Assembly (NCBI GenBank): GCA_958426095.1
Contig: CATZYB010000039.1
Span: 1 to 14,966, forward strand
Source: an uncultured Lachnospiraceae bacterium
GTDB taxonomy: Bacteria; Bacillota; Clostridia; Lachnospirales; Lachnospiraceae
Reading direction: 5' to 3'
DNA length: 14,966 bases
In this document: piece after piece, positions 1 to 7,029 of the stretch
Layout: each line of letters starts with the position of its first letter
Numbering within the stretch: the first letter of the stretch is position 1
Notes under the pieces: generated by a model
The model's database searches: none
What the model saw: the letters and a program-made list of their open reading frames with translations, nothing else
What the model was told of the DNA's origin: nothing
Translations under genes and position numbers: made by a program

Positions 1-61
1 CGGCTATGTAAATTAACTGTCGAAAATTTGTGCAAATAGCATATCCCATAATTATCAGCAT

Positions 62-104
62 AAAAAAGTACAGAACACACTCATATCAATGTTTCTGTAC
101 TTTT
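62..104 (-). terminator. Rho-independent terminator of the PepSY/two-component unit
   Basis: Perfect 12-bp inverted repeat, arms at 64-75 and 93-104 with a 17-base loop. Read on the minus strand it is followed by a run of six T (67-62), partly shared with the stem. It lies about 40 bases past the stop of the PepSY lipoprotein gene, so it would end that transcript. The stem is AT-rich (only 4 G/C pairs) and the loop is long, so efficiency is uncertain. Confidence 0.6.
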
Positions 105-141
105 CTTTGTTTGATATTTACATTTCACCCAATCCGGCGTT

Positions 142-990
142 CTAATGTTTTACATCTTCCGCTTCCCAACTTCGGATAGCTCCGCTGTAGCCGTCGATTT
201 CAAATTCATATTCCATGCCATTATAAATAATCTTTCCTTCATACTGGAAATGTCCGTCGTCGTAGTCTGTTTTAAACTCCCGGATGTCGTCTGCTGTGGC
301 TCCCGGCACCTGAGCCAGAGCCAATTCCTTCGCCTTCTCCTCAGTAATCTGGCTGCCGGATGAATTCTGAGCTGTGTAGCCTTCCGCCTCGTAATCATAG
401 CTCAAAACCTCCCCGGTTAAAGCATCGATTTCATAGTCATATTCTTTATAATCTGCAGTATAGAATTCCACATCATACACCTGTCGGCCGTTTTCATAGT
501 CCAGCTTGCTTTTCACAAATGTTACCTGATCGCTGGTCAGACCAGCGTGAGTCAGCGCATTGGTTTTTGCATCCTCTTCAGATATTATTTCCGTACCGGA
601 ATTTGTATTTGTGCCAGCCTTCGTTTCAATCGTACCTGCGCCCACCGCCTTGTCGGCATCCGCAGCTGTACTGGCATCCGCAGCTGTGCTGCTTGCCACG
701 GCTGTGTTGGAAGAATCGGCTTCGATGACCACGCCAGTCAGAGCATCAATATCATACTGATAACGTTTTCCATCCACTGTAAAATCAATCTGATAATAAT
801 CCTGTCCGTTTCGGTTTTTCAGATCGGCCGTCAGGGATTCAACGCCGGAAGCGGTCTGCCCGGCGTCCTCCAGGGCCGCCTGTTTTGCCGCATCCGCTCC
901 GATATAAGACATCTGTCCTTTCTCCTGTGAACAACCGGCGAGTAACATTAAGGAAAGTGCCCATGCACACAATGTTATTTTTCTTTTCAT
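142..990 (-). CDS. Lipoprotein with three PepSY domains
   Basis: Secreted, membrane-anchored protein of 282 residues. The N-terminus has basic residues (MKRK), a hydrophobic stretch and a lipobox LLAGC with the lipidated Cys at residue 20. Three PepSY-type repeats follow at about 28-89, 135-197 and 214-278. Each ends in the same strand-turn pattern: YDIDALTG, YEIDALTG and FEIDGYSG. A low-complexity Ala/Ser/Thr linker (about 95-135) separates repeats 1 and 2. I start at the ATG at 990: the AAGAAAGGGG ribosome site (1001-1010) is about 10 bases from it but only 1 base from the ATG at 999. The gene lies 57 bases (from the 999 start) behind the sensor kinase gene, and may also have its own promoter with a repeat box (1039-1056). 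PepSY domains are often found in protease propeptides and cell-surface proteins; here a role as a sensing partner or output of the two-component system is inference. Confidence 0.88.
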   Translation of the reverse strand: MKRKITLCAWALSLMLLAGCSQEKGQMSYIGADAAKQAALEDAGQTASGVESLTADLKNRNGQDYYQIDFTVDGKRYQYDIDALTGVVIEADSSNTAVASSTAADASTAADADKAVGAGTIETKAGTNTNSGTEIISEEDAKTNALTHAGLTSDQVTFVKSKLDYENGRQVYDVEFYTADYKEYDYEIDALTGEVLSYDYEAEGYTAQNSSGSQITEEKAKELALAQVPGATADDIREFKTDYDDGHFQYEGKIIYNGMEYEFEIDGYSGAIRSWEAEDVKH

Positions 991-1011
991 TATTTTCATA
1001 CCCCTTTCTTC

Positions 1012-1056
1012 TTTATAGGTAAATCCTACGATTCGAATATGAAATCTACATGAAAT
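1012..1056 (-). promoter_or_regulatory. Possible response-regulator box and promoter for the PepSY gene
   Basis: On the minus strand, ATTTCAT occurs twice (1056-1050 and 1045-1039), spaced 4 bases apart, giving an 11-base period. OmpR/PhoB-family regulators often bind such direct repeats just upstream of a -10. A TATAAA hexamer lies at 1017-1012, 21 bases downstream of the box, and there is no good -35, as expected for an activated promoter. The predicted transcript start would leave only about 15 bases before the start codon, which is short. Inference only. Confidence 0.35.
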
Positions 1057-2403
1057 TTAAAAAATATTTTTCGGCAGATGCAGGGTAAATTCACTGCCCA
1101 CATCCGGCTCGCTTTTCAGCGTCATATATCCTCCATGGATCCGGGCAATCTGCTGTACCATGGCCAGGCCCAGACCTGCGCCGCCTTCGTCGCCGTGGGA
1201 AGTGTCCACCTGATAAAACCGCTGCCATATTTTATCCTGCTGCTCCGGCGGGATACCGATCCCGTCATCCCGGACCCGCAGAAGGACTTCATCCTCACTT
1301 GCACCCGCCGATATCCAGACACGGCCGCCGGGCTTACCATATTTAAAACCATTTTCTATCAGGTTTTGAATCAACCGGGAAAGAAGGGTCGGATCGGCCT
1401 GCACCATGACTTTTTCCGGAAGCTCCACAGACAATCGTTCCTGAGTATAAACGGATTCTTTACATATAGAAGAAACCAGTTCTCTCAAATCGACTTGTTC
1501 CATGCGGGCCGTCTCTGTTCCCTGCTCTAAACGGGTCATACTCAACAGCCCGGAAATGAGTTCGGACATCCGGTCGGCCTGGCGGTGGATCATTGAAATC
1601 GTCTCCTGCCGCTCTTCCGGCGTCTCATCGTATTTTTCAGCATATTCACAGGCCCCTTTGATGATTGAAACCGGGGTTCGCAGTTCGTGGGAGGCGTCGG
1701 CAGTAAACTGTTTCTCCGCCTCAAAAGAACGCTCCAGCCGTTCAAACAGCCGATCAAAGGTCCCGGCCAGTCGTGAAAATTCATCCTTTCCCGGAGGCAG
1801 ATCGATCCGCCGTGACAAATCTCTGGCTTCATTGATTGCCAATGCTGTGGCAGTGATATTATCCAGCGGACGGAAGGCCCTCTTTGAAATCCAATAACAG
1901 CCTGCGGCCACCAGAAAGATAAAAATCGGCAGCGCCGCCAGGGCCACTGTCAAAAGATTGCGGGTAAGCGCCCCGTTTTCCGGCGCTTCCATAATCCCCC
2001 GAAGCCAGATACATTCCTCCCACCCCATCGGGATCCGGATATCTAATACAAGATAACGTTCCTCTCCGGAAGGCACGATACGGGTCACCCCATTTTGAAA
2101 AGGCTCCCCGGCCGTGAAGGATACCGGAATCTGTCCGGCTAATAAGGCCTCATTCTGACTATAAACCAACATCGTCACGCCGCTCCGGTAAAAATGAAAA
2201 TCATCCCCCAGCTCCAGCTTGCCTTCCGTCAGTTTCACCTGTCCGACATTGCTCTGAACCGTTTGAGAAAGCTGAGACATGGCGGTTTGCGAGGCCACCG
2301 CGCTGCTGATGGATAACATAAACACCAGCAGAAGACCGGCCAACAGCGCCATCAATAATGTGAGCCAGACGGTAAGCCTGACTTTGACTGAAAAATTTCT
2401 CAT
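1057..2403 (-). CDS. Membrane sensor histidine kinase (HAMP-HisKA-HATPase)
   Basis: A 448-residue sensor kinase. Transmembrane segment 1 is at about 8-32, an extracellular sensing region at about 33-148, transmembrane segment 2 at about 150-172, and HAMP at about 173-228. The H-box has the phospho-acceptor H239 in SHELRTP. The N-box contains N347 and N351, the G1 box DDGIGIP is at 379-385, the F-box (WQRFYQVD) is near 393-400 and the G2 box GAGLGL is at 408-413. All catalytic boxes are intact. I start at ATG 2403 because GGAGG lies 4 bases upstream and the ATG overlaps the TGA of the response regulator gene (ATGA, 2400-2403), typical of translational coupling. A longer reading to 2439 would extend into the regulator gene. 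The signal sensed is unknown. The extracellular region shows no fold I recognise, so cell-envelope or cationic-peptide stress is only a guess. Confidence 0.93.
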   Translation of the reverse strand: MRNFSVKVRLTVWLTLLMALLAGLLLVFMLSISSAVASQTAMSQLSQTVQSNVGQVKLTEGKLELGDDFHFYRSGVTMLVYSQNEALLAGQIPVSFTAGEPFQNGVTRIVPSGEERYLVLDIRIPMGWEECIWLRGIMEAPENGALTRNLLTVALAALPIFIFLVAAGCYWISKRAFRPLDNITATALAINEARDLSRRIDLPPGKDEFSRLAGTFDRLFERLERSFEAEKQFTADASHELRTPVSIIKGACEYAEKYDETPEERQETISMIHRQADRMSELISGLLSMTRLEQGTETARMEQVDLRELVSSICKESVYTQERLSVELPEKVMVQADPTLLSRLIQNLIENGFKYGKPGGRVWISAGASEDEVLLRVRDDGIGIPPEQQDKIWQRFYQVDTSHGDEGGAGLGLAMVQQIARIHGGYMTLKSEPDVGSEFTLHLPKNIF

Positions 2404-3089
2404 ACGCCCTCCGCATTTTCTCCGGCCCGAAGGACCCATCCCACGCCCCGTATGGTATGCAGTAATTTGACAGGGTATCCATTGTCGATTTTTTTCCGCA
2501 GACGGCTTATATAAACATCGATATTATTGGAACTGCCGGAATATTCATAATTCCATATTTGATTTTCCAATTGTCCCCGGGACAAAACAATGCCCTGGTT
2601 GCGGATCATATATTCTAAAATAGAAAATTCCTTCGGCAAAAGCACAATTTCTGTATCCCCCCGCCGAACCGTCCGGCGTTCAATGTCCACCGTCAGATCG
2701 GCCAGCGTCAGCCGATTGCTCCGGCTTCCCGCACGCTTGCGGGTCATGACCCGGATTCGTGCCAGAAGCTCGTCAAAATCGAAGGGCTTGACCAGATAAT
2801 CGTCCGCTCCCGCATCCAAACCTTTCACCCGGTCCTCCACGGCGTCTCTGGCCGTGAGAAATAGAACCGGAGTATCTATCCCCTGATCCCGAAGCCGCTT
2901 CAGCATCCCGTAACCGTCCAGCTTCGGCATCATCACATCCAGCAAAATGGCATCGTACTCCGCTCCCAGAAGGTGGGCAAGACCATCCTCCCCGTCAAAG
3001 CAGCCGTCGACACTGTAACCGGCCTTTGTCAAAGTCTTTACAATAAGCCGGTTCATATCCTTCGCATCTTCCACGACTAATATTCTCAA
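2400..3089 (-). CDS. OmpR/PhoB-family response regulator
   Basis: A 229-residue DNA-binding regulator, partner of the adjacent sensor kinase. The receiver domain (1-118) has the acidic pair E7/D8, phospho-acceptor D51 (LLDVMMP), T79 and K101 (KPFDFDELLARI). A winged-helix DNA-binding domain follows (about 127-222), with the typical LLPKEFSILEYM transactivation-loop region and the recognition-helix pattern NIDVYISRLRKKID. The start codon is TTG at 3089, because the receiver domain begins exactly there (RILVVEDA). A purine-rich AAAGGGATGGGAG lies directly upstream. A TTG start usually lowers expression. It is first in the regulator-kinase-PepSY unit. Target genes are not visible apart from a possible box in front of the PepSY gene. 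Confidence 0.94.
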   Translation of the reverse strand: MRILVVEDAKDMNRLIVKTLTKAGYSVDGCFDGEDGLAHLLGAEYDAILLDVMMPKLDGYGMLKRLRDQGIDTPVLFLTARDAVEDRVKGLDAGADDYLVKPFDFDELLARIRVMTRKRAGSRSNRLTLADLTVDIERRTVRRGDTEIVLLPKEFSILEYMIRNQGIVLSRGQLENQIWNYEYSGSSNNIDVYISRLRKKIDNGYPVKLLHTIRGVGWVLRAGENAEGV

Positions 3090-3105
3090 ACTCCCATCCC
3101 TTTAC

Positions 3106-3155
3106 ATTATACTTTCGATGCCCCTATTTTAACACATTTCACCGGATGCAAACAA
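3106..3155 (-). promoter_or_regulatory. Candidate promoters of the response regulator operon
   Basis: The 70 bases between the AhpF-like gene and the regulator gene hold two -10 candidates on the minus strand. One is TAAAAT (3131-3126) with TTGTTT (3155-3150) as -35 and an 18-base spacer. The other is a consensus TATAAT (3111-3106) with no good -35 and only 16 bases to the TTG start. I see no terminator here, so readthrough from the eno-ahpC-ahpF unit is possible. Confidence 0.4.
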
Positions 3156-3159
3156 CTTT

Positions 3160-4794
3160 TTAAATCATTTCCAGAAGCTGCTGAATACTCTTCTTTCCAA
3201 AGGTGACATTTTCATCATTTACAACCATACACGGCACACTCATGACATTATATTTTTCCTTCATTTCCGGAAAATGGTTCAGATCGTAGACTTCGGCTCG
3301 CACCATCGGATTGGAGGCCGCAACCTTCTGGGCCGCCGTCACCAGCTCCGGACACATGGTGCAGGAAAGGGATACCATAATCCGCATATGTACCGGATGA
3401 TCGATCGACCGAATCCTTTTCTCGATTTCTTCATCAATAGCCTGTCCCGGACCGGAGGCATTGTAAAGCCCCAAGACAAAAGATGTAAATTCATGGCCGC
3501 CGGGTGCGCCGTGGAAGGCCAGCCCCGTATCTGTGCCGTCGGCCAGAAATACCCGGACACATGGCGTCTCCTGTCCGTCGGCAGCTTCCTGAATTTCTAC
3601 GGAAATTTTTTCGGACAATTCCGCCATCCCTTCCATATAAGCGCGAAGCTCCCCGGATACCGGCTGTGCATCCAAATATAATTTTAACACTAAAGGCCGT
3701 TCCATACGGCCAAAGACTCCGATCAGCTGATTCCTGATATCCTCGGTGAACACTCCCGATGAAGGAGAGGCGGACTGGCTTGAAGCAGTTCCGGAAGTCG
3801 TTTTTGCCGCATCGCCGACAGATACGGCCGCCGCCAGAATTTCCGGATGAAGACCTGTTTTTTCCTGCATGGCCGCCGCATAACGCTCCAGCTCGGTAGC
3901 GGCCAAAGCGCCGTCCCCGGCGGCAGTGACCACCTGACGCAGTGTTTTTTCACACACGTCTCCGGCGGCATAAACCCCATCCACACTGGTTTTTTGATGG
4001 CGGTCCGTTTCCACATAGCCCTGCTCGTTTAATTCTACCTTGCCCCGGACCAGCTCTGTGGCCGGTTCATATCCGGCAAAGACAAAAATACCAAAGCCCT
4101 CGCCCTCCGGCGCCCTGTACTCGGTCACTTCACCGGTTTTCAGGTTTTCATAAATCAGCTGCCGAAGTCCCGCGTCTCCGGAGGCCTCCCGGACCTGGGT
4201 ATTGGTCAGCACCGTGATCTTCTCATGGTTTCTCGCCCCATCCGCCGTGCTTTTGGCACAGGTAAAATCCTCTCCCCGGATAAGTATGGTTACATGTTTC
4301 GCATACTTGGTCAGAAAAACGCTTTCCTCCGCCGCCGCAAATCCGCCGCCGACAACGAAAACGTCCTTTCCGGTAAAGAATTCGCCGTCGCAGGTGGCGC
4401 AATAAGCCACCCCATGCCCTTTAAATTCCTCTTCGCCTTTAAATCCGACGCTCCTCGGATGGGCCCCCGTCGCCAGAAGGATACCGAAACACTCCAGAGT
4501 TCCCCGGCTGGTCGATACCTTCCTGACATCGCCCTCCAATTCAAGTCCGGTCACCTCCGCCAGTAAAAATTCCGCTCCGAATTTTTCAGCCTGACGCCGC
4601 ATCGACTCTGTCAGAGACTGTCCGCTGGCAATTTCCACTCCCGGATAATTCACCACCTCGGAAGTAATGGTGATCTGTCCGCCGAAATGCTCTTTTTCTA
4701 CAACAACTACCCGATAACGCGCTCTCGCAAGATAGAGAGCGGCGGTAAGCCCCGCCGGGCCCCCGCCGATAACAACGACATCATATAAATTCAT
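3160..4794 (-). CDS. AhpF-like peroxiredoxin reductase (TrxR domain plus C-terminal thioredoxin-fold domain)
   Basis: A 544-residue flavoprotein predicted to pass electrons from a pyridine nucleotide through FAD and cysteine pairs to AhpC. Residues 1-305 are a thioredoxin-reductase module: FAD motif GGGPAG (10-15), redox pair C132/C135 (CATC), nucleotide motif GGGFAAAEE (149-157) and the FAD motif AAGD (276-279). A Ser/Ala-rich linker (325-348) follows, then a tandem thioredoxin-fold region (350-544) like the AhpF N-terminal domain, with C478/C481 (CTMC) and the cis-Pro P521. This order is the reverse of enterobacterial AhpF. It matches the recalled family TIGR03143 (AhpF homolog next to a lone ahpC). 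The HRRxxxR signature for NADPH is absent (the segment reads IRGEDFTC), so NADH or another donor is possible. Start at ATG 4794 with AAGGAG 7 bases upstream. The gene follows ahpC by 20 bases. Confidence 0.9.
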   Translation of the reverse strand: MNLYDVVVIGGGPAGLTAALYLARARYRVVVVEKEHFGGQITITSEVVNYPGVEIASGQSLTESMRRQAEKFGAEFLLAEVTGLELEGDVRKVSTSRGTLECFGILLATGAHPRSVGFKGEEEFKGHGVAYCATCDGEFFTGKDVFVVGGGFAAAEESVFLTKYAKHVTILIRGEDFTCAKSTADGARNHEKITVLTNTQVREASGDAGLRQLIYENLKTGEVTEYRAPEGEGFGIFVFAGYEPATELVRGKVELNEQGYVETDRHQKTSVDGVYAAGDVCEKTLRQVVTAAGDGALAATELERYAAAMQEKTGLHPEILAAAVSVGDAAKTTSGTASSQSASPSSGVFTEDIRNQLIGVFGRMERPLVLKLYLDAQPVSGELRAYMEGMAELSEKISVEIQEAADGQETPCVRVFLADGTDTGLAFHGAPGGHEFTSFVLGLYNASGPGQAIDEEIEKRIRSIDHPVHMRIMVSLSCTMCPELVTAAQKVAASNPMVRAEVYDLNHFPEMKEKYNVMSVPCMVVNDENVTFGKKSIQQLLEMI

Positions 4795-4814
4795 AGTCAC
4801 TCTCCTTACTGTCC

Positions 4815-5378
4815 TTATAACAGACCGACAAGGTCCAGACTTGGTTTCAGGGTCTCTGCGCCAGGCTGCCATTTGGCCGGGCAAACCTCGTCGCCATGCT
4901 CATAAACAAACTGGCTTGCCTGCACCTTACGGAACAATTCATCCGCATTTCTTCCCACATTGCCCGCATTTACTTCATAAGCGACAATCTTCCCTTCCGG
5001 ATTGACAATAAAGCTGCCCCGCTCAGCCAGGCCGTCCGCTTCGATCAGCACTTCAAAATCCTTTGCCAAAGCGTGGGTCGGGTCGGCCAGCATCGGATAC
5101 TGAATTTTTTGAATACGCTCCGACGCGTCGTGCCATGCCTTGTGTACAAAATGGGTATCGCAGGAAACCGAATAGATTTCACAGTTAATCGCCTTGAATT
5201 CATCATATTTATTGGCCAGGTCCTCCAGCTCCGTCGGGCACACAAAGGTAAAATCCGCCGGATAGAAGAAAAATACACTCCATTTTCCGAGAATATCCGC
5301 CTTTGTCACCGTTAAAAAGGCATTATTCTGGTAAGCCTGTACGGAAAATTCACTCACTTCTTTATTGATCATTGACAT
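4815..5378 (-). CDS. ahpC: Alkyl hydroperoxide reductase subunit C (typical 2-Cys peroxiredoxin)
   Basis: A 187-residue cytosolic peroxiredoxin that reduces hydrogen peroxide, organic peroxides and peroxynitrite. The peroxidatic site P-x3-T-x2-C is intact (P40, T44, C47 in DFTFVCPTE), as are the catalytic R120 (LAERGSF) and the resolving C166 in EVCPAKW. The length is that of the AhpC/Prx1 class. A near-consensus AAAGGAGG lies 7 bases before the ATG at 5378. A second ATG two codons in is less well placed. It sits 20 bases after eno and 20 bases before the AhpF-like reductase that should recycle it. I see no separate promoter or PerR-like site in the 20-base gap, so expression probably depends on the eno promoter or on one inside eno. 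Confidence 0.97.
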   Translation of the reverse strand: MSMINKEVSEFSVQAYQNNAFLTVTKADILGKWSVFFFYPADFTFVCPTELEDLANKYDEFKAINCEIYSVSCDTHFVHKAWHDASERIQKIQYPMLADPTHALAKDFEVLIEADGLAERGSFIVNPEGKIVAYEVNAGNVGRNADELFRKVQASQFVYEHGDEVCPAKWQPGAETLKPSLDLVGLL

Positions 5379-5398
5379 AAATAATTCCTCCTTTTTGT

Positions 5399-6691
5399 TT
5401 ATTTAATATGAAAAGCGCCCATTCCCGGATAAACGGCGCTTGCGCCCAATTTTTCTTCAATTCTTAAAAGCTGATTATATTTTGCCACCCGCTCGCTCCG
5501 GCTCGGCGCCCCCGTCTTTATCTGGCAGGTATTTAAGGCCACCGCCAAATCGGCAATGGTCGTATCCTCCGTTTCGCCGGAACGATGGGAAGTGACAGCT
5601 GTATAGCCCGCATTGTGGGCCATTTTAATCGCTTCCAGCGTTTCGGATACGGAGCCGATCTGATTGAGCTTGATCAAGATCGAATTGGCACAGCCCAGGG
5701 AAATCCCCTTCTTAAGCCGTTCCGTATTCGTGACAAACAAGTCGTCGCCGACCAGCTGGATCTTATCGCCCAGTTCTCTGGTCATCATCTGCCAGCCTTC
5801 CCAGTCTTCTTCGTCCAAACCGTCCTCGATGGAATAAATCGGATATTTTTCACACAGACCTTTCCAATGCTCAACAAGCTCCGCCGAAGTAAAATGTCTG
5901 CCGCATTTCGGAAGGATATATTCGCCTTTTTTCTCACCCTTCCACTCACTGGAAGCCGCATCCATGGCAAGTACGAAATCCTTTCCCGGTTCATAACCGG
6001 CCTTTTTCACTGCCTCTAAAATACACTCGATGGCTTCCTCGTCGCTGGCCAGATCCGGTGCAAAGCCACCCTCATCGCCCACAGAAGTGGCAAGTCCTCT
6101 CTCTTTTAACAAAGCGGCCAAAGCATGAAATACCTCGGTGCACCAGCGAAGTCCTTCCCGAAAGCTGGTTGCTCCCGCCGGCATGATCATAAATTCCTGA
6201 ACATCCACCGTATTCGCCGCATGGGCGCCCCCATTTAAAATATTCATCATCGGAACCGGCATACGGTTTCCATTAATACCGCCCAAAAAACGATAAAGCG
6301 GCAGATCCTGTGCCGCAGCAGCCGCCCTGGCGCAGGCAATGGACACGGCCAAGATCGCATTGGCCCCCAATCGGGATTTATCCTTTGTCCCGTCAGCTTC
6401 GATCATGGCCCGGTCAACGGCGTAAATATCTGAGCTGTCCATGCCCGCCAATACGTCGTTGATCACTGTATTGATATTTTCAACCGCTTTGCTGACTCCC
6501 TTGCCGCCAAACCGTTCTTTATCTCCATCCCGTAATTCTAACGCTTCAAATATTCCGGTGGACGCACCGCTCGGCGCAGCGCCCCGGCCAATGGTTCCGT
6601 CAGCCAGATAAACCTCCGCTTCCACCGTTGGATTTCCGCGGGAATCAATAATTTCTCTTCCAATAACCTTTTCAATCTGTAAATAGTCCAT
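5399..6691 (-). CDS. eno: Enolase (phosphopyruvate hydratase)
   Basis: Converts 2-phosphoglycerate to phosphoenolpyruvate in glycolysis. At 430 residues it has the standard length. Visible family features: GREIIDSRGNPTVE near the N-terminus, the mobile loop with S42 (APSGASTG), catalytic E207 (GDEGGF) and K341 (IKLNQIGS), the metal ligands D243, E289 and D316, and the C-terminal SHRSGETED segment. All key residues are present. Start at ATG 6691, with AAAGGAG 4 bases upstream and the usual N-terminus right after it. A longer reading from GTG 6763 would add 24 residues that do not look like enolase. It is the first gene of an apparent eno-ahpC-ahpF-like unit. In many Firmicutes eno ends a gap-pgk-tpi-gpmI-eno operon, so a separate setting with peroxide genes is notable. 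Confidence 0.98.
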   Translation of the reverse strand: MDYLQIEKVIGREIIDSRGNPTVEAEVYLADGTIGRGAAPSGASTGIFEALELRDGDKERFGGKGVSKAVENINTVINDVLAGMDSSDIYAVDRAMIEADGTKDKSRLGANAILAVSIACARAAAAAQDLPLYRFLGGINGNRMPVPMMNILNGGAHAANTVDVQEFMIMPAGATSFREGLRWCTEVFHALAALLKERGLATSVGDEGGFAPDLASDEEAIECILEAVKKAGYEPGKDFVLAMDAASSEWKGEKKGEYILPKCGRHFTSAELVEHWKGLCEKYPIYSIEDGLDEEDWEGWQMMTRELGDKIQLVGDDLFVTNTERLKKGISLGCANSILIKLNQIGSVSETLEAIKMAHNAGYTAVTSHRSGETEDTTIADLAVALNTCQIKTGAPSRSERVAKYNQLLRIEEKLGASAVYPGMGAFHIK

Positions 6692-6944
6692 AAAACTCCT
6701 TTCCCATATAGAGTTTCGGCCCAGTTTTTTATACCAGGCCGCCACGCTAAATGATTTATTCACATTGGTTAGAAATAACTAACCTCCTACATCATATCAT
6801 AGGCCTTCAATATAAACAATATATAATAATGATAACTTTTCTTATTTTTATAAATACATCTTTGTGCGTTTCCTAAAATTTCCGGAAACCCGAGCGACCG
6901 AGCCCGGTGTACCACAGGAAACGCCTCCTGGCTGCATAAAAAAA
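6692..6944 (-). other. eno leader and upstream noncoding region
   Basis: I find no gene in this stretch. From right to left it holds a GC-rich patch (about 6884-6935) inside AT-rich DNA. The patch is flanked by a perfect 9-bp inverted repeat (6866-6874 with 6916-6924), and a competing 5-bp hairpin (CAGGA/TCCTG, 6930-6926 with 6919-6915) would use part of one arm. It also includes the palindrome TTTCCGGAAA (6879-6888). Next come a very AT-rich tract, the probable eno promoter and a short dyad. A 72-codon reading frame at 6787-7005 runs through the terminator and looks spurious. Confidence 0.5.
6767..6819 (-). promoter_or_regulatory. Probable eno promoter with 5'-terminal dyad
   Basis: On the minus strand, TTGTTT (6819-6814), a 17-base spacer and TATGAT (6796-6791, 5 of 6 consensus) form a sigma-A type promoter. 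The start site should fall near 6784. A 6-bp dyad, GGTTAG / CTAACC, spans 6784-6767 with a 6-base loop, so the transcript would begin with a stem-loop. The AGGAGG at 6788-6783 lies at or before the start site and has no start codon at useful spacing, so I do not read it as a ribosome site. Confidence 0.5.
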
Positions 6945-6970
6945 TGCGAAGCGGAAACATCCGCTTCGCA
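6938..6970 (-). terminator. Rho-independent terminator after the ftsEX-hydrolase unit
   Basis: Perfect 11-bp inverted repeat (6945-6955 and 6960-6970) with a 4-base loop, followed on the minus strand by seven T (6944-6938). It lies 60 bases after the stop codon of the M23 hydrolase gene. It is a textbook intrinsic terminator and separates that unit from eno. Confidence 0.92.
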
Positions 6971-7029
6971 ATAAAGTCAAACTTTTGAAGGCAATTCATA
7001 AGCACTGCCTCTTTGTATGTACATATTTA

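Noticed and set aside
360..930. Several plus-strand frames opposite the PepSY gene, and similar ones opposite other genes
   Set aside because: They are antisense shadows of clear genes, with unlikely composition and no ribosome sites.
2404..2439. N-terminal extension of the histidine kinase
   Set aside because: It would overlap the regulator gene by 40 bases. ATG 2403 has GGAGG and forms the usual ATGA overlap.
4795..4884. N-terminal extension of the AhpF-like protein
   Set aside because: The extra 30 codons lie within the end of ahpC. ATG 4794 has a good ribosome site and is followed at once by the FAD-binding strand.
6692..6763. Longer enolase starting at GTG 6763
   Set aside because: The extra 24 residues do not resemble enolase, while ATG 6691 has AAAGGAG at good spacing and gives the standard 430-residue length.
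6787..7005. A 72-codon minus-strand frame between eno and the M23 gene
   Set aside because: It runs straight through a strong intrinsic terminator, covers the noncoding palindromes and the eno promoter, and looks like no protein.
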